From contig JAEZUE010000024.1 in assembly GCA_023443455.1 (NCBI GenBank), forward strand, positions 1 through 45,169: a DNA stretch of 45,169 bases, written 5' to 3'. This document shows, one piece after another, positions 33,740 to 43,249 of the stretch. Origin of the DNA: Verrucomicrobiota bacterium. Lineage in GTDB: Bacteria; Verrucomicrobiota; Verrucomicrobiia; Opitutales; Opitutaceae. The notes under the pieces were generated by a model. It was not told the DNA's origin. It saw nothing but the letters and a program-made list of their open reading frames with translations, and did no database searches. The position numbers and the translations under genes are program-made. Each line of letters begins with the position of its first letter. Position 1 is the first letter of the stretch.

Positions 33740-33858
33740 TGTCGAGAGGCGAGCGTCGAGGGACGAGCGCCAAAGTATCCGTGGCGAGCTTCCAGCACGA
33801 GTGCTTCGCTCGATCTCCTCGGTGATCGGCCCCTCGACGCTCGTCACTCGTCACTCGA
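33740..33858. repeat. Inverted pair of heptad repeats ending in CGA
   Basis: The left arm (33741-33768) reads as heptads such as GAGGCGA, GCGTCGA, GGGACGA; the right arm (33831-33858) is the same type on the minus strand (GTGACGA twice, GCGTCGA). The 13 bases CGAGCGTCGAGGG at 33750-33762 recur as an exact reverse complement at 33831-33843. The same heptad type forms the tandem array at 44546-44594. Confidence 0.55.
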
Positions 33859-33979
33859 CCGAATGCTTACCACTGACGCTCACTTACGGGCACCAACCCG
33901 GAAGCCGTTCGGCGCAACAGGGATCAGCGCGAAGGAGTCCACGACGCAGGGCCGGCGTGAGACGTGCCGGAAAACTCGG

Positions 33980-34230
33980 TTATCGGGACGCATCGTCAAC
34001 GATCGCGAGGCAAGCCCAAGCGGGTTTGTCGAACCCCGCCCAGCGGGCCGACCGGGTTTCCTGCCTTGCCCCTCCGGTGCGGGAGGTCGGGTTGACGAGG
34101 CCGTCGTAGTCGAAGGCGAGGTTTGGGATCGTGGTGGGACCGAGGTGCGGTCCGGTCTTGATCGCGGTGGGCAGGCCGTCGGTGGGGCGATAGGTGCGCC
34201 GCGCCCAGTGGACGTGTGCCCCATGCGGCG
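33980..34230 (-). pseudogene. Coding-like remnant without a start codon
   Basis: On the minus strand one frame reads HVHWARRTYRPTDGLPTAIK, then a TGPHLGPTTIPNLAFDYDGL stretch. Its codons end almost entirely in C or G (ATC, AAG, AAC, GAC, TAC, TTC), as in real genes here. It has no ATG or GTG start upstream and runs to a TAA at 33980-33982. It may be the fossil end of a gene or a chance bias; the family is not recognised. Confidence 0.3.
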
Positions 34231-34431
34231 CCGGTACCGGGCGAAGCGGTCTGAAACCCCGCGGGGCAGCCCGTGGTTTGCGGAGAAATGCTACCGGGCG
34301 GCAGTGCGACCGGATCGTTCGATGCCCGCCACCTTCACCCTAGGCTTGCACTCCCACCGGCCTGATCCGTTTGAATCAACCGTGCACATCCGTGTTCTGC
34401 CGTACGACGGAATGCTCAACACCCAGAGCCC

Positions 34432-35784
34432 ATGAAGTTCATCTCCACCCGAGGCCAAACTCCCGCCGTTTCCTTTTCCGAGGCCGTCGCCCTCGGGCTC
34501 GCGCCCGATGGCGGGTTGTTCCTGCCCGAGTCCCTGCCGGACCTCTCCGGCACATGGCAATCGTGGGCCGGCCTCTCGTATCCGGAGCTGTTGCGCGAGT
34601 TCTTCTCCCTCTTCGCCACCGACATCCCGGCCGCCGACCTCGCCCGCATGGCCGCCGCGGCGTACACGAAGTTCGACCACCCCGACATCGCCCCGCTCAA
34701 ACAGCTCGACGAGCGCACCTTCGTGCTCGAGCTCTTCCACGGGCCCACGCTCGCCTTCAAGGACTTTGCGCTCCAGTTCCTCGGCCACCTCTACGAACAC
34801 CAGTGCGTGACCCGTCACCAGTCGCTCACCGTGCTCGGAGCCACCTCGGGCGACACGGGCGCCGCCGCGATCCACGGCCTGCTCGGCCGCGCCCACGCCA
34901 AGATCTTCATCCTGTATCCGGACGGTCGTGTCTCCCCGCTGCAGGAGCGCCAGATGGCCTGCACCGGCGCCGACAACGTCTTCGCCCTCGCCGTCGACGG
35001 CACGTTCGACGACGCGCAGGCCGCGCTGAAGACGATCTTCGAGGACCAGGACTTCCGCATCCGCCACCGCCTCAGTGCGGTCAACTCCATCAATCTCGCC
35101 CGCGTGCTCGCGCAGTGCGTGTACTACCTCTGGGCCTGGCTGCGCCTGCCGGCCGAGGCGCGCGAACGCGCCGAGTTCATCGTGCCGACGGGCAACTTCG
35201 GCAACGTGCTCGCCGGCTGGCTCGTGCAGAAGATGGGCGTGCCGTTCTCGAGCTTCCGGGTCGCCACCAACCAGAACGACATCCTCTACCGCCTCTTCAC
35301 CACCGGTGACTACTCGGTGGCCGACGTGCATCCCAGCCATGCGCCGTCGATGGACATCCAGGTGTCGTCGAACTTCGAGCGTTTCCTCTATTTCGCGGAG
35401 AACCGCGATCCGGCCCGCGTGCGTGCGGTCATGGCCGAGTTCAAGCGGACCGGCCGCTACCAGTTTGCCGACTTCAACCGCGACTCCATCACCGCCTCGC
35501 GCACCAGCGACGCCGAGATCGCGCAGATCATCCGCGACGTGCATCAACGTTACGGCTACGTCGTCGATCCGCACACCGCGTGCGGCTTCAAGGACCTGCC
35601 GCAGGACCGTCCGGCCGTCGTGCTCTCGACCGCGCATCCGGCGAAGTTCCCGGATGTGATCACCCAGGCGATCGGCCGCGAGGCCACGCACCCGACGCTC
35701 GAGGCGCTCAAGGCGAAGCCGCTCGTGAAGCACCGCATCCCGGCGACCATCGCCGCGGTGCGCGACTTCATCGAGGCGCATTGA
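34432..35784 (+). CDS. thrC: Threonine synthase
   Basis: A 450-residue PLP enzyme converting O-phospho-L-homoserine to threonine. It begins MKFISTRGQTPAVSFSEAV, typical of the class that includes E. coli and yeast ThrC. The PLP lysine is K110 in GPTLAFKDFALQF; the phosphate-binding and active-site stretches are LGATSGDTGAAAIHG and VPTGNFGNVLAGW. The full length matches the long ThrC subgroup. It is a lone gene here, without hom or thrB in view. No thr leader or attenuator was seen upstream. Confidence 0.96.
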   Translation: MKFISTRGQTPAVSFSEAVALGLAPDGGLFLPESLPDLSGTWQSWAGLSYPELLREFFSLFATDIPAADLARMAAAAYTKFDHPDIAPLKQLDERTFVLELFHGPTLAFKDFALQFLGHLYEHQCVTRHQSLTVLGATSGDTGAAAIHGLLGRAHAKIFILYPDGRVSPLQERQMACTGADNVFALAVDGTFDDAQAALKTIFEDQDFRIRHRLSAVNSINLARVLAQCVYYLWAWLRLPAEARERAEFIVPTGNFGNVLAGWLVQKMGVPFSSFRVATNQNDILYRLFTTGDYSVADVHPSHAPSMDIQVSSNFERFLYFAENRDPARVRAVMAEFKRTGRYQFADFNRDSITASRTSDAEIAQIIRDVHQRYGYVVDPHTACGFKDLPQDRPAVVLSTAHPAKFPDVITQAIGREATHPTLEALKAKPLVKHRIPATIAAVRDFIEAH

Positions 35785-35885
35785 GCGCGTCGTGGCCGGT
35801 GACCGGACCGTCGGGCGCCCCGGCCGGTGGGAACACGCCGGGCGCCTTGCGCGGCGGCGCAAGGCGGGATTCGCGTCGCGCCGCA

Positions 35886-35912
35886 GGCCCGCGAACCGGC
35901 GGGCCGTTTCTT
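35886..35912 (+). terminator. Probable terminator of thrC
   Basis: GGCCCGC (35886-35892) pairs with GCGGGCC (35899-35905) and is followed by GTTTCTT, a short U-tract. A second strong hairpin (arms CGCCTTGCGC and GCGCAAGGCG) lies just upstream. It also overlaps the end region of the convergent minus-strand gene. Confidence 0.45.
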
Positions 35913-35914
35913 CG

Positions 35915-36937
35915 TCAAACCGTCGGCTGCGAGCCGCCTTCCCGGGTGCGCACGGCGGTGAGCGTCTCGTACACTGCGCAGGTGGCGCCGAAGCCGAGCG
36001 GCAGGGTGAAGAACAAGCCGACCAGACAGAGCAGCGCACCGATGCCGGTGAGCAGGCCGATCACGAACATGCAGGCGAAAACCAACCACCAGTGGTGGCT
36101 CACGATCCGGCGGCTCAGCTTCATGGCCGTCCAAAAGTCGAGCCGCTTGTCCATGATCAGCGGAATGGTCAGCGCCCAGCAGATCGTCAGATAGACGATC
36201 GGAACCAGGAGCGTGATGCCGCCGACCGTGCAGAGTGCGACCGCGGCCGCCTGGGAAGTCTGGTGCTCCAGCAGGTAGATACCGACACCGACCATGGCGC
36301 CGCCCGGAATGGCGGCGGCGATCACCAGCAGCCCGGTGACGAGTTGGCTGAGGAAAAGTTGGAGGAAACAGTAGCGGAAACCGTCGAAGAGGTTGCCGAT
36401 CTCGGCCGGTTGGCCGCGTAGGCAGCGCAACATGAACGAGTAGAGCCCGCCATAGAGCGCCCCGCCGATGACCAGCGAGGCGAGCGAGAAGAGCAGCCCG
36501 ATGATCGGGATGTTCGCCAGCACGTTGATGGCGAACTGCACGAGCAGCCAGACCGCGCAGCCGCCGATCACCAGACCCGCGCGCGGGCCGGTGACCAGGG
36601 CCCAGCCGCGGCTCACGCAGTCGCCGAGGTCGAGCCGGTAGTCGCGTTCGGCGATGTCGTCCGGAATTGGTGATGCGCCGGGGTCGCCGTCGACGCCGGC
36701 GTGGTCCGGGATCGCCGCGCCCGGCATGGCGGGGGAGGGCGGTGTGGCCGCCGCCTCGGCGGCCTCCTGGAGCACGGCGGCGAACTCCGGCAGCGCGCCG
36801 AGGGTGGTCCAGTCCTCCGTACCCTCGGCCCGGATGCGCGAGGCGTGGTTGGCGCGGCGGTCGCGGACCCATTGCTGGACGGTTTCGGCGGGTACGGGGC
36901 CGTATTCGCGGCCATCGGCTCCAATGATCTTGTACAT
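35915..36937 (-). CDS. GYF_2 (DUF4339) domain membrane protein
   Basis: A 340-residue protein. The N-terminal about 50 residues (MYKIIGADGREYGPVPAETVQQWV ... W-T-T-L) are a GYF_2/DUF4339 domain, a small fold common at the start of bacterial membrane proteins and thought to bind Pro-rich peptides. After a Pro/Ala linker come about five or six membrane segments (e.g. LVIGGCAVWLLVQFAINVLA, LVTGLLVIAAAIPGGAMVGVG, WWLVFACMFVIGLLTGIGALL) as in DUF975-like predicted integral membrane proteins. Function is unknown. The ATG at 36937 begins exactly at the domain. The gap to the divergent SDR gene has a small CCCGC-loop-GCGGG hairpin and no gene. Confidence 0.78.
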   Translation of the reverse strand: MYKIIGADGREYGPVPAETVQQWVRDRRANHASRIRAEGTEDWTTLGALPEFAAVLQEAAEAAATPPSPAMPGAAIPDHAGVDGDPGASPIPDDIAERDYRLDLGDCVSRGWALVTGPRAGLVIGGCAVWLLVQFAINVLANIPIIGLLFSLASLVIGGALYGGLYSFMLRCLRGQPAEIGNLFDGFRYCFLQLFLSQLVTGLLVIAAAIPGGAMVGVGIYLLEHQTSQAAAVALCTVGGITLLVPIVYLTICWALTIPLIMDKRLDFWTAMKLSRRIVSHHWWLVFACMFVIGLLTGIGALLCLVGLFFTLPLGFGATCAVYETLTAVRTREGGSQPTV

Positions 36938-37220
36938 GTCGGGTGCTTGGGTGTTCGAGGAAACGGTCGGGTGGTCGTCGGGAAGGGTTGGCGGCGGGCC
37001 GCGCAGAAGTTGGGGAACTTCGGGGTGCGAGCCAATGCAGAACCGGCGGGGCGCCGTGCCAATGGTGGATTCCTGCCGCATCGGCCGCCGTGGGATCGGC
37101 GGTCTGCGCGGGTGTCCCGCAAGAGGCGGGAGCGGCGATGCGTTAACCGGATTGGGAACCGGCGGTTGGCGCGAGGTCGGGGTTGATGGGGCGGCGCGGC
37201 TGCGCTCAATCCGGCGCACC

Positions 37221-37925
37221 ATGACTACCCAAGCAGTTTCCATCGTTGGAAAGACCGCCCTTGTCACCGGCTCCAGCCGCGGGGTGGGCAAGCTCGTCGC
37301 CGAGGCGCTCGCGAAGGCGGGGGCCCGCGTGCTGTTGCACGGTCGCACCGAGGCCGCGTGTGCGGAGACGCTGGCGCTGGTTCGCGCGGCCGGGGCCGAA
37401 GGGCACGTGATCGCGGGGGAGCTCTCCGATCCGGCCCAGGTCGAGTCGATCGCAGATCGCGCGCTTGCGCTCGGCGGTGTCGATATCCTCTACAACAACG
37501 CCGCGGTCATGCATCCGTGGCACGAGAAGATCGAGAACCATACCGCCGCCGACTGGGCGTGGAGTTTCCAGGTCAATGTGATCGCGATCGTGCGCCTGTG
37601 TGCGCGGCTGGTGCCGACGATGCGCGAGCGCGGTTGGGGGCGCATCGTCAACGTGACCTCCGGCATCGACAAGACGCCCCAGCTGGCCGGATACGGCGCG
37701 AGCAAGTGGGCGGTCGACAAGTTCACCGACGACCTCGCCGCCGAGCTGGCCGGCACGGGTGTGATCGTGTCGCGGCTGGATCCGGGTTGGTTGCGCACCG
37801 ACCTGGGCGGACCGCAGGCGCCGAACGATCCCGCCTCGGTGTTGCCCGGCGCGCTCGTGCCGGTGCTCCTCCCCGACGGCACCCCCGGCGGCCAGTTCTA
37901 CCGCGCGCAGGAGCTGCGCGGGTAG
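37221..37925 (+). CDS. Short-chain dehydrogenase/reductase (SDR)
   Basis: A 234-residue oxidoreductase with the NAD(P) motif TGSSRGVG (about 17-24), the NNAAV adenine-side motif, catalytic Ser in NVTSGID and YxxxK in YGASKWAVDKF. Arginine near the start of the second strand (LLHGRTE) suggests NADP preference. The substrate cannot be inferred. The ATG at 37221 follows an unremarkable upstream; the open frame before it is not domain-like. It converges on the ankyrin-TonB gene with 13 bases between the stops. Confidence 0.9.
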   Translation: MTTQAVSIVGKTALVTGSSRGVGKLVAEALAKAGARVLLHGRTEAACAETLALVRAAGAEGHVIAGELSDPAQVESIADRALALGGVDILYNNAAVMHPWHEKIENHTAADWAWSFQVNVIAIVRLCARLVPTMRERGWGRIVNVTSGIDKTPQLAGYGASKWAVDKFTDDLAAELAGTGVIVSRLDPGWLRTDLGGPQAPNDPASVLPGALVPVLLPDGTPGGQFYRAQELRG

Positions 37926-37938
37926 AGGGCTGTGCGCC

Positions 37939-40317
37939 TCAATGCGAGATGCGGAACGGGAACGTCTGTCGCATCCGGGTGGCGACCTTGCGGCCGCCTT
38001 TCTGGCCCGGGCTGAACTTCCATTTCAGCAGGGCCTGGACCGAGGATTGCGCGAAGAGCGGATGGTTGGCGCCCACGACCACCGGGTCGCGGACCACCCC
38101 GGTGTCGTCGACGAAGAATTCGATGACGGCCACGCCGTTGACGCCATTGCGCTTGAGCGCGGAGGGATAGATGGGCGGCACCTGCTTGAGCGGGCGCGGC
38201 TTCACGTCGAGCTTGGCGAACTCGAAGACCGGGTCGGACCGGTCCTCGAAGTGGATCGGGATGCGGACCATGGTGGCCACCGGCACGCCGTTTTTCATCG
38301 CCGGGGCGAACTTCGAGCGCAGCACGGTCGCGACGGCAGACTGGGAGAGCCGGCAGTCCTTGCACTGTGCCTTGGCAAATGCGGTGGAGCCGTCGGCGTC
38401 GACCAGCGCCTGCACCACGACTGTCGCCTCGCCTTGGTCGAGTTCGGCGAGGTCGCGCGGATCGATCGGGCTCTGGATCTGGACGACGGCCGGTCGGCGG
38501 TCGAGCTGGTTGGCCGGAACGACCCGGTTGGCCTCGGCCGTGTCCGCCTCCGTCGCGCCCGAAGCGCGCAGGACGGTCGCGCATTCCTTGGCTTCGTTGA
38601 GGGTGGCGACCTGCAGGGCGCTCCAGCCGCGTTGGTTGCGGAAATCGGCGGGCATGCCCGCCTGAAGTGCTGCGGTCACGAACACGGCACAGTCGATCGC
38701 GAGGGCGGAGCCGAGGTCGGCCTCGAAGAACTCGGCCGTAGGGTCGATCCGGGCACCGGCGGCGAGTATCAGCTCGGTCGCCTCGCGGGAACCGGCGGCG
38801 AGCGCGTAGGTCAGCGGGCGGGCGCCGAGCTGGTTGGCCCGGTCGACCTGCGCGCCGGCGGCGAGCAGCGCCTTGACCGATTCGGCGGAGCCCGCGTAGC
38901 AGGCGGCCTGCAGGGGCGTATTCCCTTTGTCGGTCGCGGCATCCACCTTGGCGCCGGCGGCGAGCAACCGGGCGACCACCGCCGGGTGGGCGCGCCCGGC
39001 GGCGACGTGGAGCGGGACGACGCCGTCCGCCGTGGCCTTGTTCGGATCGGCCTTGGCCGCGAGCAGGTCCTCGACAATGCCGAGATGGCCTTCGCGCGAA
39101 GCCGCGAGCAGCGGGGTCTGGCCTGTTTCGTCGTCGTTCACGCGTGGGCGTTGGGCGAGCAGGATGCGCACGAGTTCGCGGCGACCGAGGCCGGCCTGCA
39201 GGGTGAGAAGGTGTTCGGCGCCGCCGGGGCCGAAGTTGAATTTCCCTTTCTTCGCGAGCAGCATCTCGACGGTGGGCGCGGAACCGGCGATCGCGGCGAG
39301 CAGGGTGGGCGTCTCGCCGTAGATGTTGGTCGCATTGACGGGCGCTCCGGCCTCGGCGAGGGCGCGGCAGATCTCGGGCTGGTCGAAGGCGGTCGCGATG
39401 TGGAGCGCGGTGCTGTCGTAGTTGTTCTTTGCGGCCAGAGGTGCCGTGGCGGCGACGAGGCGGCGAACGGTCTCGAGGCGACCGCTGCGGGTGGCGAGAT
39501 GGAGCGGCGTGTTTTTCCCCTTGGCCTCCGCCTGGGGGTCGGCGCCATGCGCGAGCAGCGCCTGCACGGAGCGGGCGGCGCCGGCCTGGGCAAGCGCGTG
39601 GAGCAGGGTGAAGTCCGTATCGGAATACTTGGCGTCGACCGTGGGCAGCTGGGCGATCCCGGCGGCGCAACCCTCGTCGTCGCCCAGGGCGGCGCGGGCC
39701 AGCAGACGGCCGGCTTCCGGTGTGCTCCATTGGGATCGGACCGGGCTGAAACGGCCGTTCTCGAGCAGGAGGAAGACGGGGTTGCCGCGGGTGTCGCCCG
39801 GGCCGAGGGTGAAGTTGGCGCGGGGGAAGTGGTACCCGCCCTTTTCGGTGCGCAAGATTGGGCGGGGGCTCAGGTGCACGGGTTTGCCATCGACCTGCCA
39901 GACGCAGAGGAAGACTGCCTTCTCGGGGCTCGACAGGCTCCATTGGCTTCCGGCGGCCCGGGCCTCGAGCAGCTCGATGTGACGGGCCTTGCGGAGATCC
40001 GGTTGGAGTGCGGTCTCGGCCGGGCTCGGGGGCGCGATTTCGAACGAGGTGGCGGCTTCGATCGCGTCGAGCGCGTCGCGCAGGTCGCCGACGAGCCGCA
40101 TGGGAGCGGAATCCGGGATCGCGACCTCGCCGCTGGCGCCGATGCCGGCGAGGTGTTTGTCCTTGATGCCTAGCACCTGTACCCAAACATTTTCGACCTG
40201 GGCCTCGAGCCGCAGGGGTTCGCCGGTTTGTGCACGGCTCGCGAAGACGAACACGCACACTGTCGTGACCACCACAAGGGCCCTCCGGCCCCATCCACTA
40301 CACGGGGTATTTGCCAT
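37939..40317 (-). CDS. Ankyrin repeat protein with two C-terminal TonB domains
   Basis: A 792-residue exported protein. A signal segment (about 10-30, ALVVVTTVCVFVFASRAQ) is followed by a beta-rich region, then about ten ankyrin repeats (about 225-560; for example TPLHLATRSGRLETVRRLVA and VPLHVAAGRAHPAVVARLLA). Two TonB C-terminal-like modules close it: VVVQALVDADGSTAFAKAQC ... RSKFAPAMKNG, and PPIYPSALKRNGVNGVAVIE ... LLKWKFSPG. The usual TonB N-terminal anchor and Pro-rich stalk are absent, so it should not energise outer-membrane receptors in the normal way. A role in periplasmic protein interaction is inferred. Start 40317 was chosen; 40353 is possible. Confidence 0.85.
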   Translation of the reverse strand: MANTPCSGWGRRALVVVTTVCVFVFASRAQTGEPLRLEAQVENVWVQVLGIKDKHLAGIGASGEVAIPDSAPMRLVGDLRDALDAIEAATSFEIAPPSPAETALQPDLRKARHIELLEARAAGSQWSLSSPEKAVFLCVWQVDGKPVHLSPRPILRTEKGGYHFPRANFTLGPGDTRGNPVFLLLENGRFSPVRSQWSTPEAGRLLARAALGDDEGCAAGIAQLPTVDAKYSDTDFTLLHALAQAGAARSVQALLAHGADPQAEAKGKNTPLHLATRSGRLETVRRLVAATAPLAAKNNYDSTALHIATAFDQPEICRALAEAGAPVNATNIYGETPTLLAAIAGSAPTVEMLLAKKGKFNFGPGGAEHLLTLQAGLGRRELVRILLAQRPRVNDDETGQTPLLAASREGHLGIVEDLLAAKADPNKATADGVVPLHVAAGRAHPAVVARLLAAGAKVDAATDKGNTPLQAACYAGSAESVKALLAAGAQVDRANQLGARPLTYALAAGSREATELILAAGARIDPTAEFFEADLGSALAIDCAVFVTAALQAGMPADFRNQRGWSALQVATLNEAKECATVLRASGATEADTAEANRVVPANQLDRRPAVVQIQSPIDPRDLAELDQGEATVVVQALVDADGSTAFAKAQCKDCRLSQSAVATVLRSKFAPAMKNGVPVATMVRIPIHFEDRSDPVFEFAKLDVKPRPLKQVPPIYPSALKRNGVNGVAVIEFFVDDTGVVRDPVVVGANHPLFAQSSVQALLKWKFSPGQKGGRKVATRMRQTFPFRISH

Positions 40318-40568
40318 TCCATGATTGAGAGTGTTTGGGCCGGCCGGCGACAAGCCTGCTTTCGGCGAATTGCGTTTGGCCGCGATGTGGAGGCGGGTGC
40401 CGCCGCGGACAGTGTCTTTCCGGAGCCGATGGAGAGGGTCCGGCGGCCCGAGCGACCGCCCCCCCTGGGCAAGCGGGTCGATATCGCCACGAACGCCAGC
40501 CTCTCAACGGGTGACGCGGACAACGAAAGCGGTGGCGGCTATCGGGAGGACGCCGGCGGGCCGTGCTC

Positions 40569-43169
40569 CTACGTATCGAGGTAGGGGGGCGACGGGGTGT
40601 CGCCGCGGCGGTCGAGCAGAAGCACGACCTTCTTCGCCGTCTCGTCGATGGTGAGGCGGGCGGAGTAGGGGCGTTTGGTGCGCTGCGAGACGAGGTCGGT
40701 GAACTCGGCGGGCACGTTGTCGACGACGCCCTGGATGAGGCGCACCACGTCCTCCGGCGCCCAAGTGCGGCCGAAGGCGTTTTTCCAGAAACGCACGCCG
40801 GGGAAGGCGGGCGACTCGAAGTACGCCTCGCGGTCGAGCAGCAGCTTGCCGCACTTGGGGCATTTGATGCCCTTCAGCTTCTTCGCCTCGGGCTCGACGA
40901 TCACGATCTTCTTCGCGGCCTCGTCGACCCCGAGCATCGCCGCGTACGGCTGGCCGGTGCGGGTGGTGAGGTCTTCGTACCTGCGTGGCGTGCCCGCGAG
41001 GAACGCCTCGAGCAGCGAGCGGAAATCCTCGGCCGACCAGGTGCGGCCGTAACAGGTCTTCCACAACAACGTGCCGGGGAAGCCGGGCGCCTCCCACGCG
41101 GCGCCGCGGTCGATGATCGGCTGCGCGGACTTCGGGCAAAGGACTTCGGTCGGCGTGCCGTCGACGAGTTCGGGGCGGTCCTCCTCGGCGAGGCGGGTGC
41201 TGGTGGCCTTGTACTGTTCGGCGGTCTCGAGGAACTGCTTCAGCACGGCGTCGAGGAAAGTGCCGCGGGTGTAGCTCGAGTTGCCGCGCTCCATCTTCTT
41301 GAGCTCGTACTCCATCTCGGCGGTCTGCTTCGCGGAGACCGCGGCGGGGTCGATCTTCTTGAGGGCGCGGACGAGGGCGCGGCCGTTCTGCGTGGTGATG
41401 AGCGCCTTGCCCTTGCGCTCGACGAAGCCGCGCTCGATCAGCGTCTCGATGATCGCGGCGCGCGTGGCGGGCGTGCCGAGCCCGCGGTCCTTCATCGCCT
41501 CGAGCAACTCCTCGAGGTGTTCGGGCGAGAGCGTGCTCTCGTCGATGGTCGCGCCGGCGTACTCCATCGCGGAGAGGATCGTCGCGTCGTCGAAGGGCTT
41601 GGGCGGGTTCGTCTCCAGCTTCTTGATCTCGGTGTCGGCGATCTCCTGGTCCTTGACCAGCGGCGGCATGGGCTCCTTGCCCTTGCCGTCGGCCTTCTCC
41701 TTGAGCCAACGCCGCCAGCCGGGCTCGATCACGTTTTCGCGCACGGCGCGGAAGACGCACGGGGCGTAGTCGCCGACGGCGTCCTTCTGTTCCCAACGCC
41801 GGGTGACGACCTTCACCTTCAACGGTTCGTCGAGCGCGGAGAGGCAGGCCTGCGTGACGGCCATCCACGCGAGCAACTGGTCGCGGCTGGCGCGTTTCAG
41901 CCGGCCGAGATCGGTGAGGGGGTGCAGGGCGTAGTGGTCGCTCTCGGTGTTCTTGAACGCCTTGGCCTTGCCCATCTGTTCGTCGGTGCGCAGTTCTTGC
42001 GTGGCGATCTGCGTGGTGGGGTGGTTCCCGCGGATCCACGCATGCGCGGCGCGGATACCGTCGCAGACCTTCTGCCGCATCTCGTCGGAGTCGGGGAAAT
42101 AGCGCGAGTCGGTGCGCGGGTAGCTGATGACCTTCAGGTCCTCGTAGAGCGACTGCAGCACTTCGAGTGAGTGCGCGGCGGTCCAGCCGAACTTTTTCGA
42201 GAAGTACTTCGACGCCTCCTGCAGGTCGAAGGGCAGGGGCGGGCGCTCGGTGCGTTGCGAGCCCGTGTCGGTTGCCTTGTACGCGCGCGGCGCGACGGCG
42301 GCGGTGGTGAATTTCGTGACCAGCGCTTCGGACCAGAAGGCCTTGCGGTCGCGGTCCTCGAGGATCTGCGGTTTGCCGAGCAGCTTCTCGCGGTTTTCGG
42401 CGGCGGCGTAGGCGTCGAGGTCGGCCTTGGCGGTGACGCCGTCGAAGATGCCGTAGGCCTCCCAGAAGTTCTGCGGCTTGAAGAAGGCGATGGTGCGGTC
42501 GCGTTCGTAGATGAGCGCGAGGGTGGGGGTCTGCACGCGGCCCACGCTCCACACGCGCCAGTTGCCCGCGCCGCGCGGGAGGGTCTTGGTGGCGAGCACG
42601 GTCTTGTTCATGCCGAACAACCAGTCGGCCTGGTCACGCGTGTAGCCCGCCTCGCCGAGGCCGTCGCGTGTCGCCAACGGTTGGCGACCGCGGTAGGCGT
42701 CGCGGAACGCCTTCTCGGTCATCTCCTGCATCCACATGCGCGAGAGTTTGGTCTGCGCACAGTCGACGCCCGAGTGGCGCAGGATCTTGCGGAAGATCAA
42801 CTCGCCCTCGCGGCCGGCGTCGCAGGCGTTGACGATCTCGCCGCCCTCGTGGGCCTTGAGGTGGCCACAGAGAATTTCGAGGGAACGCTCGGCGCGTTGG
42901 CGCGGGATCTCGTCGAACTCCCACTCGGGCTTGGGCAGGATCGGCAGGTCCGAGAGGCGCCATTTGCCGTACTGCTTGCCGTGCACGGCGTCGTACGCTT
43001 CGGGTTTGGCGAGCTGCAGAAAGTGGCCGGCCGCGCAGGTGATGGTGAGTTCGTCGCCCAGCGGGGTGGAGCCTTTGAAGAACTTGCCCTTCTCCTCTTT
43101 GACGCCGAGCAACGCCTTGGCGAGGTCGAGGGCGACGGAGGGTTTTTCGGCGACAATGAGGACCTTCAT
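40569..43169 (-). CDS. topB: DNA topoisomerase III
   Basis: An 866-residue type IA topoisomerase. The Toprim domain opens MKVLIVAEKPSVALDLAKAL and contains the acidic NACDAGREGELIFR. The catalytic tyrosine is Y350 in VISYPRTDSRYF; GIRAAHAWIRGNHPTTQIAT and SDHYALHPL are further core features, with RGLGTPATRAAIIETLIERGFV later in the core. The C-terminal part has tandem topoisomerase C-terminal repeats (LLWKTCYGRTW..., FWKNAFGRTWAPEDV) and one knuckle IKCPKCGKLLLD. It decatenates DNA during replication and recombination. The start at 43169 is the only one giving the canonical N terminus. Its TAG stop lies in a GTAG context. Confidence 0.95.
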   Translation of the reverse strand: MKVLIVAEKPSVALDLAKALLGVKEEKGKFFKGSTPLGDELTITCAAGHFLQLAKPEAYDAVHGKQYGKWRLSDLPILPKPEWEFDEIPRQRAERSLEILCGHLKAHEGGEIVNACDAGREGELIFRKILRHSGVDCAQTKLSRMWMQEMTEKAFRDAYRGRQPLATRDGLGEAGYTRDQADWLFGMNKTVLATKTLPRGAGNWRVWSVGRVQTPTLALIYERDRTIAFFKPQNFWEAYGIFDGVTAKADLDAYAAAENREKLLGKPQILEDRDRKAFWSEALVTKFTTAAVAPRAYKATDTGSQRTERPPLPFDLQEASKYFSKKFGWTAAHSLEVLQSLYEDLKVISYPRTDSRYFPDSDEMRQKVCDGIRAAHAWIRGNHPTTQIATQELRTDEQMGKAKAFKNTESDHYALHPLTDLGRLKRASRDQLLAWMAVTQACLSALDEPLKVKVVTRRWEQKDAVGDYAPCVFRAVRENVIEPGWRRWLKEKADGKGKEPMPPLVKDQEIADTEIKKLETNPPKPFDDATILSAMEYAGATIDESTLSPEHLEELLEAMKDRGLGTPATRAAIIETLIERGFVERKGKALITTQNGRALVRALKKIDPAAVSAKQTAEMEYELKKMERGNSSYTRGTFLDAVLKQFLETAEQYKATSTRLAEEDRPELVDGTPTEVLCPKSAQPIIDRGAAWEAPGFPGTLLWKTCYGRTWSAEDFRSLLEAFLAGTPRRYEDLTTRTGQPYAAMLGVDEAAKKIVIVEPEAKKLKGIKCPKCGKLLLDREAYFESPAFPGVRFWKNAFGRTWAPEDVVRLIQGVVDNVPAEFTDLVSQRTKRPYSARLTIDETAKKVVLLLDRRGDTPSPPYLDT

Positions 43170-43181
43170 CTGGGGCGGCGG

Positions 43182-43210
43182 ATCTTCGAAAAGCGCCCCG
43201 CCCGATGCAA
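43182..43210 (-). promoter_or_regulatory. Possible promoter of topB
   Basis: On the minus strand TTGCAT (43205-43210) and GAAGAT (43182-43187) are 17 bases apart, and the start codon lies about 13 bases below the -10 box. Consensus match only. Confidence 0.35.
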
Positions 43211-43249
43211 GCGGCGGAGTGGAGGAAATGTGCCGCCAATCCGTGCGGG

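Larger units (their letters stand above)
33560..34431. other. Large intergenic region with repeats and a coding-like remnant
   Basis: This 872-base gap before thrC contains no convincing intact gene; the open frames here lack family features. It holds heptad repeats at 33740-33858 and a stretch at 33980-34230 with a strongly codon-biased minus-strand frame but no start. No RNA gene or clear thrC promoter was identified. Confidence 0.45.

Noticed and set aside
33863..34435. A 190-codon plus-strand frame before thrC
   Set aside because: Residue composition and codon third positions do not look coding, and it overlaps the more coding-like opposite frame.
40569..40600. A further GTAG head at the topB stop codon
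   Set aside because: The TAG stop is in a GTAG context, but the following bases form only an imperfect hairpin, so it was not counted as a REP element.
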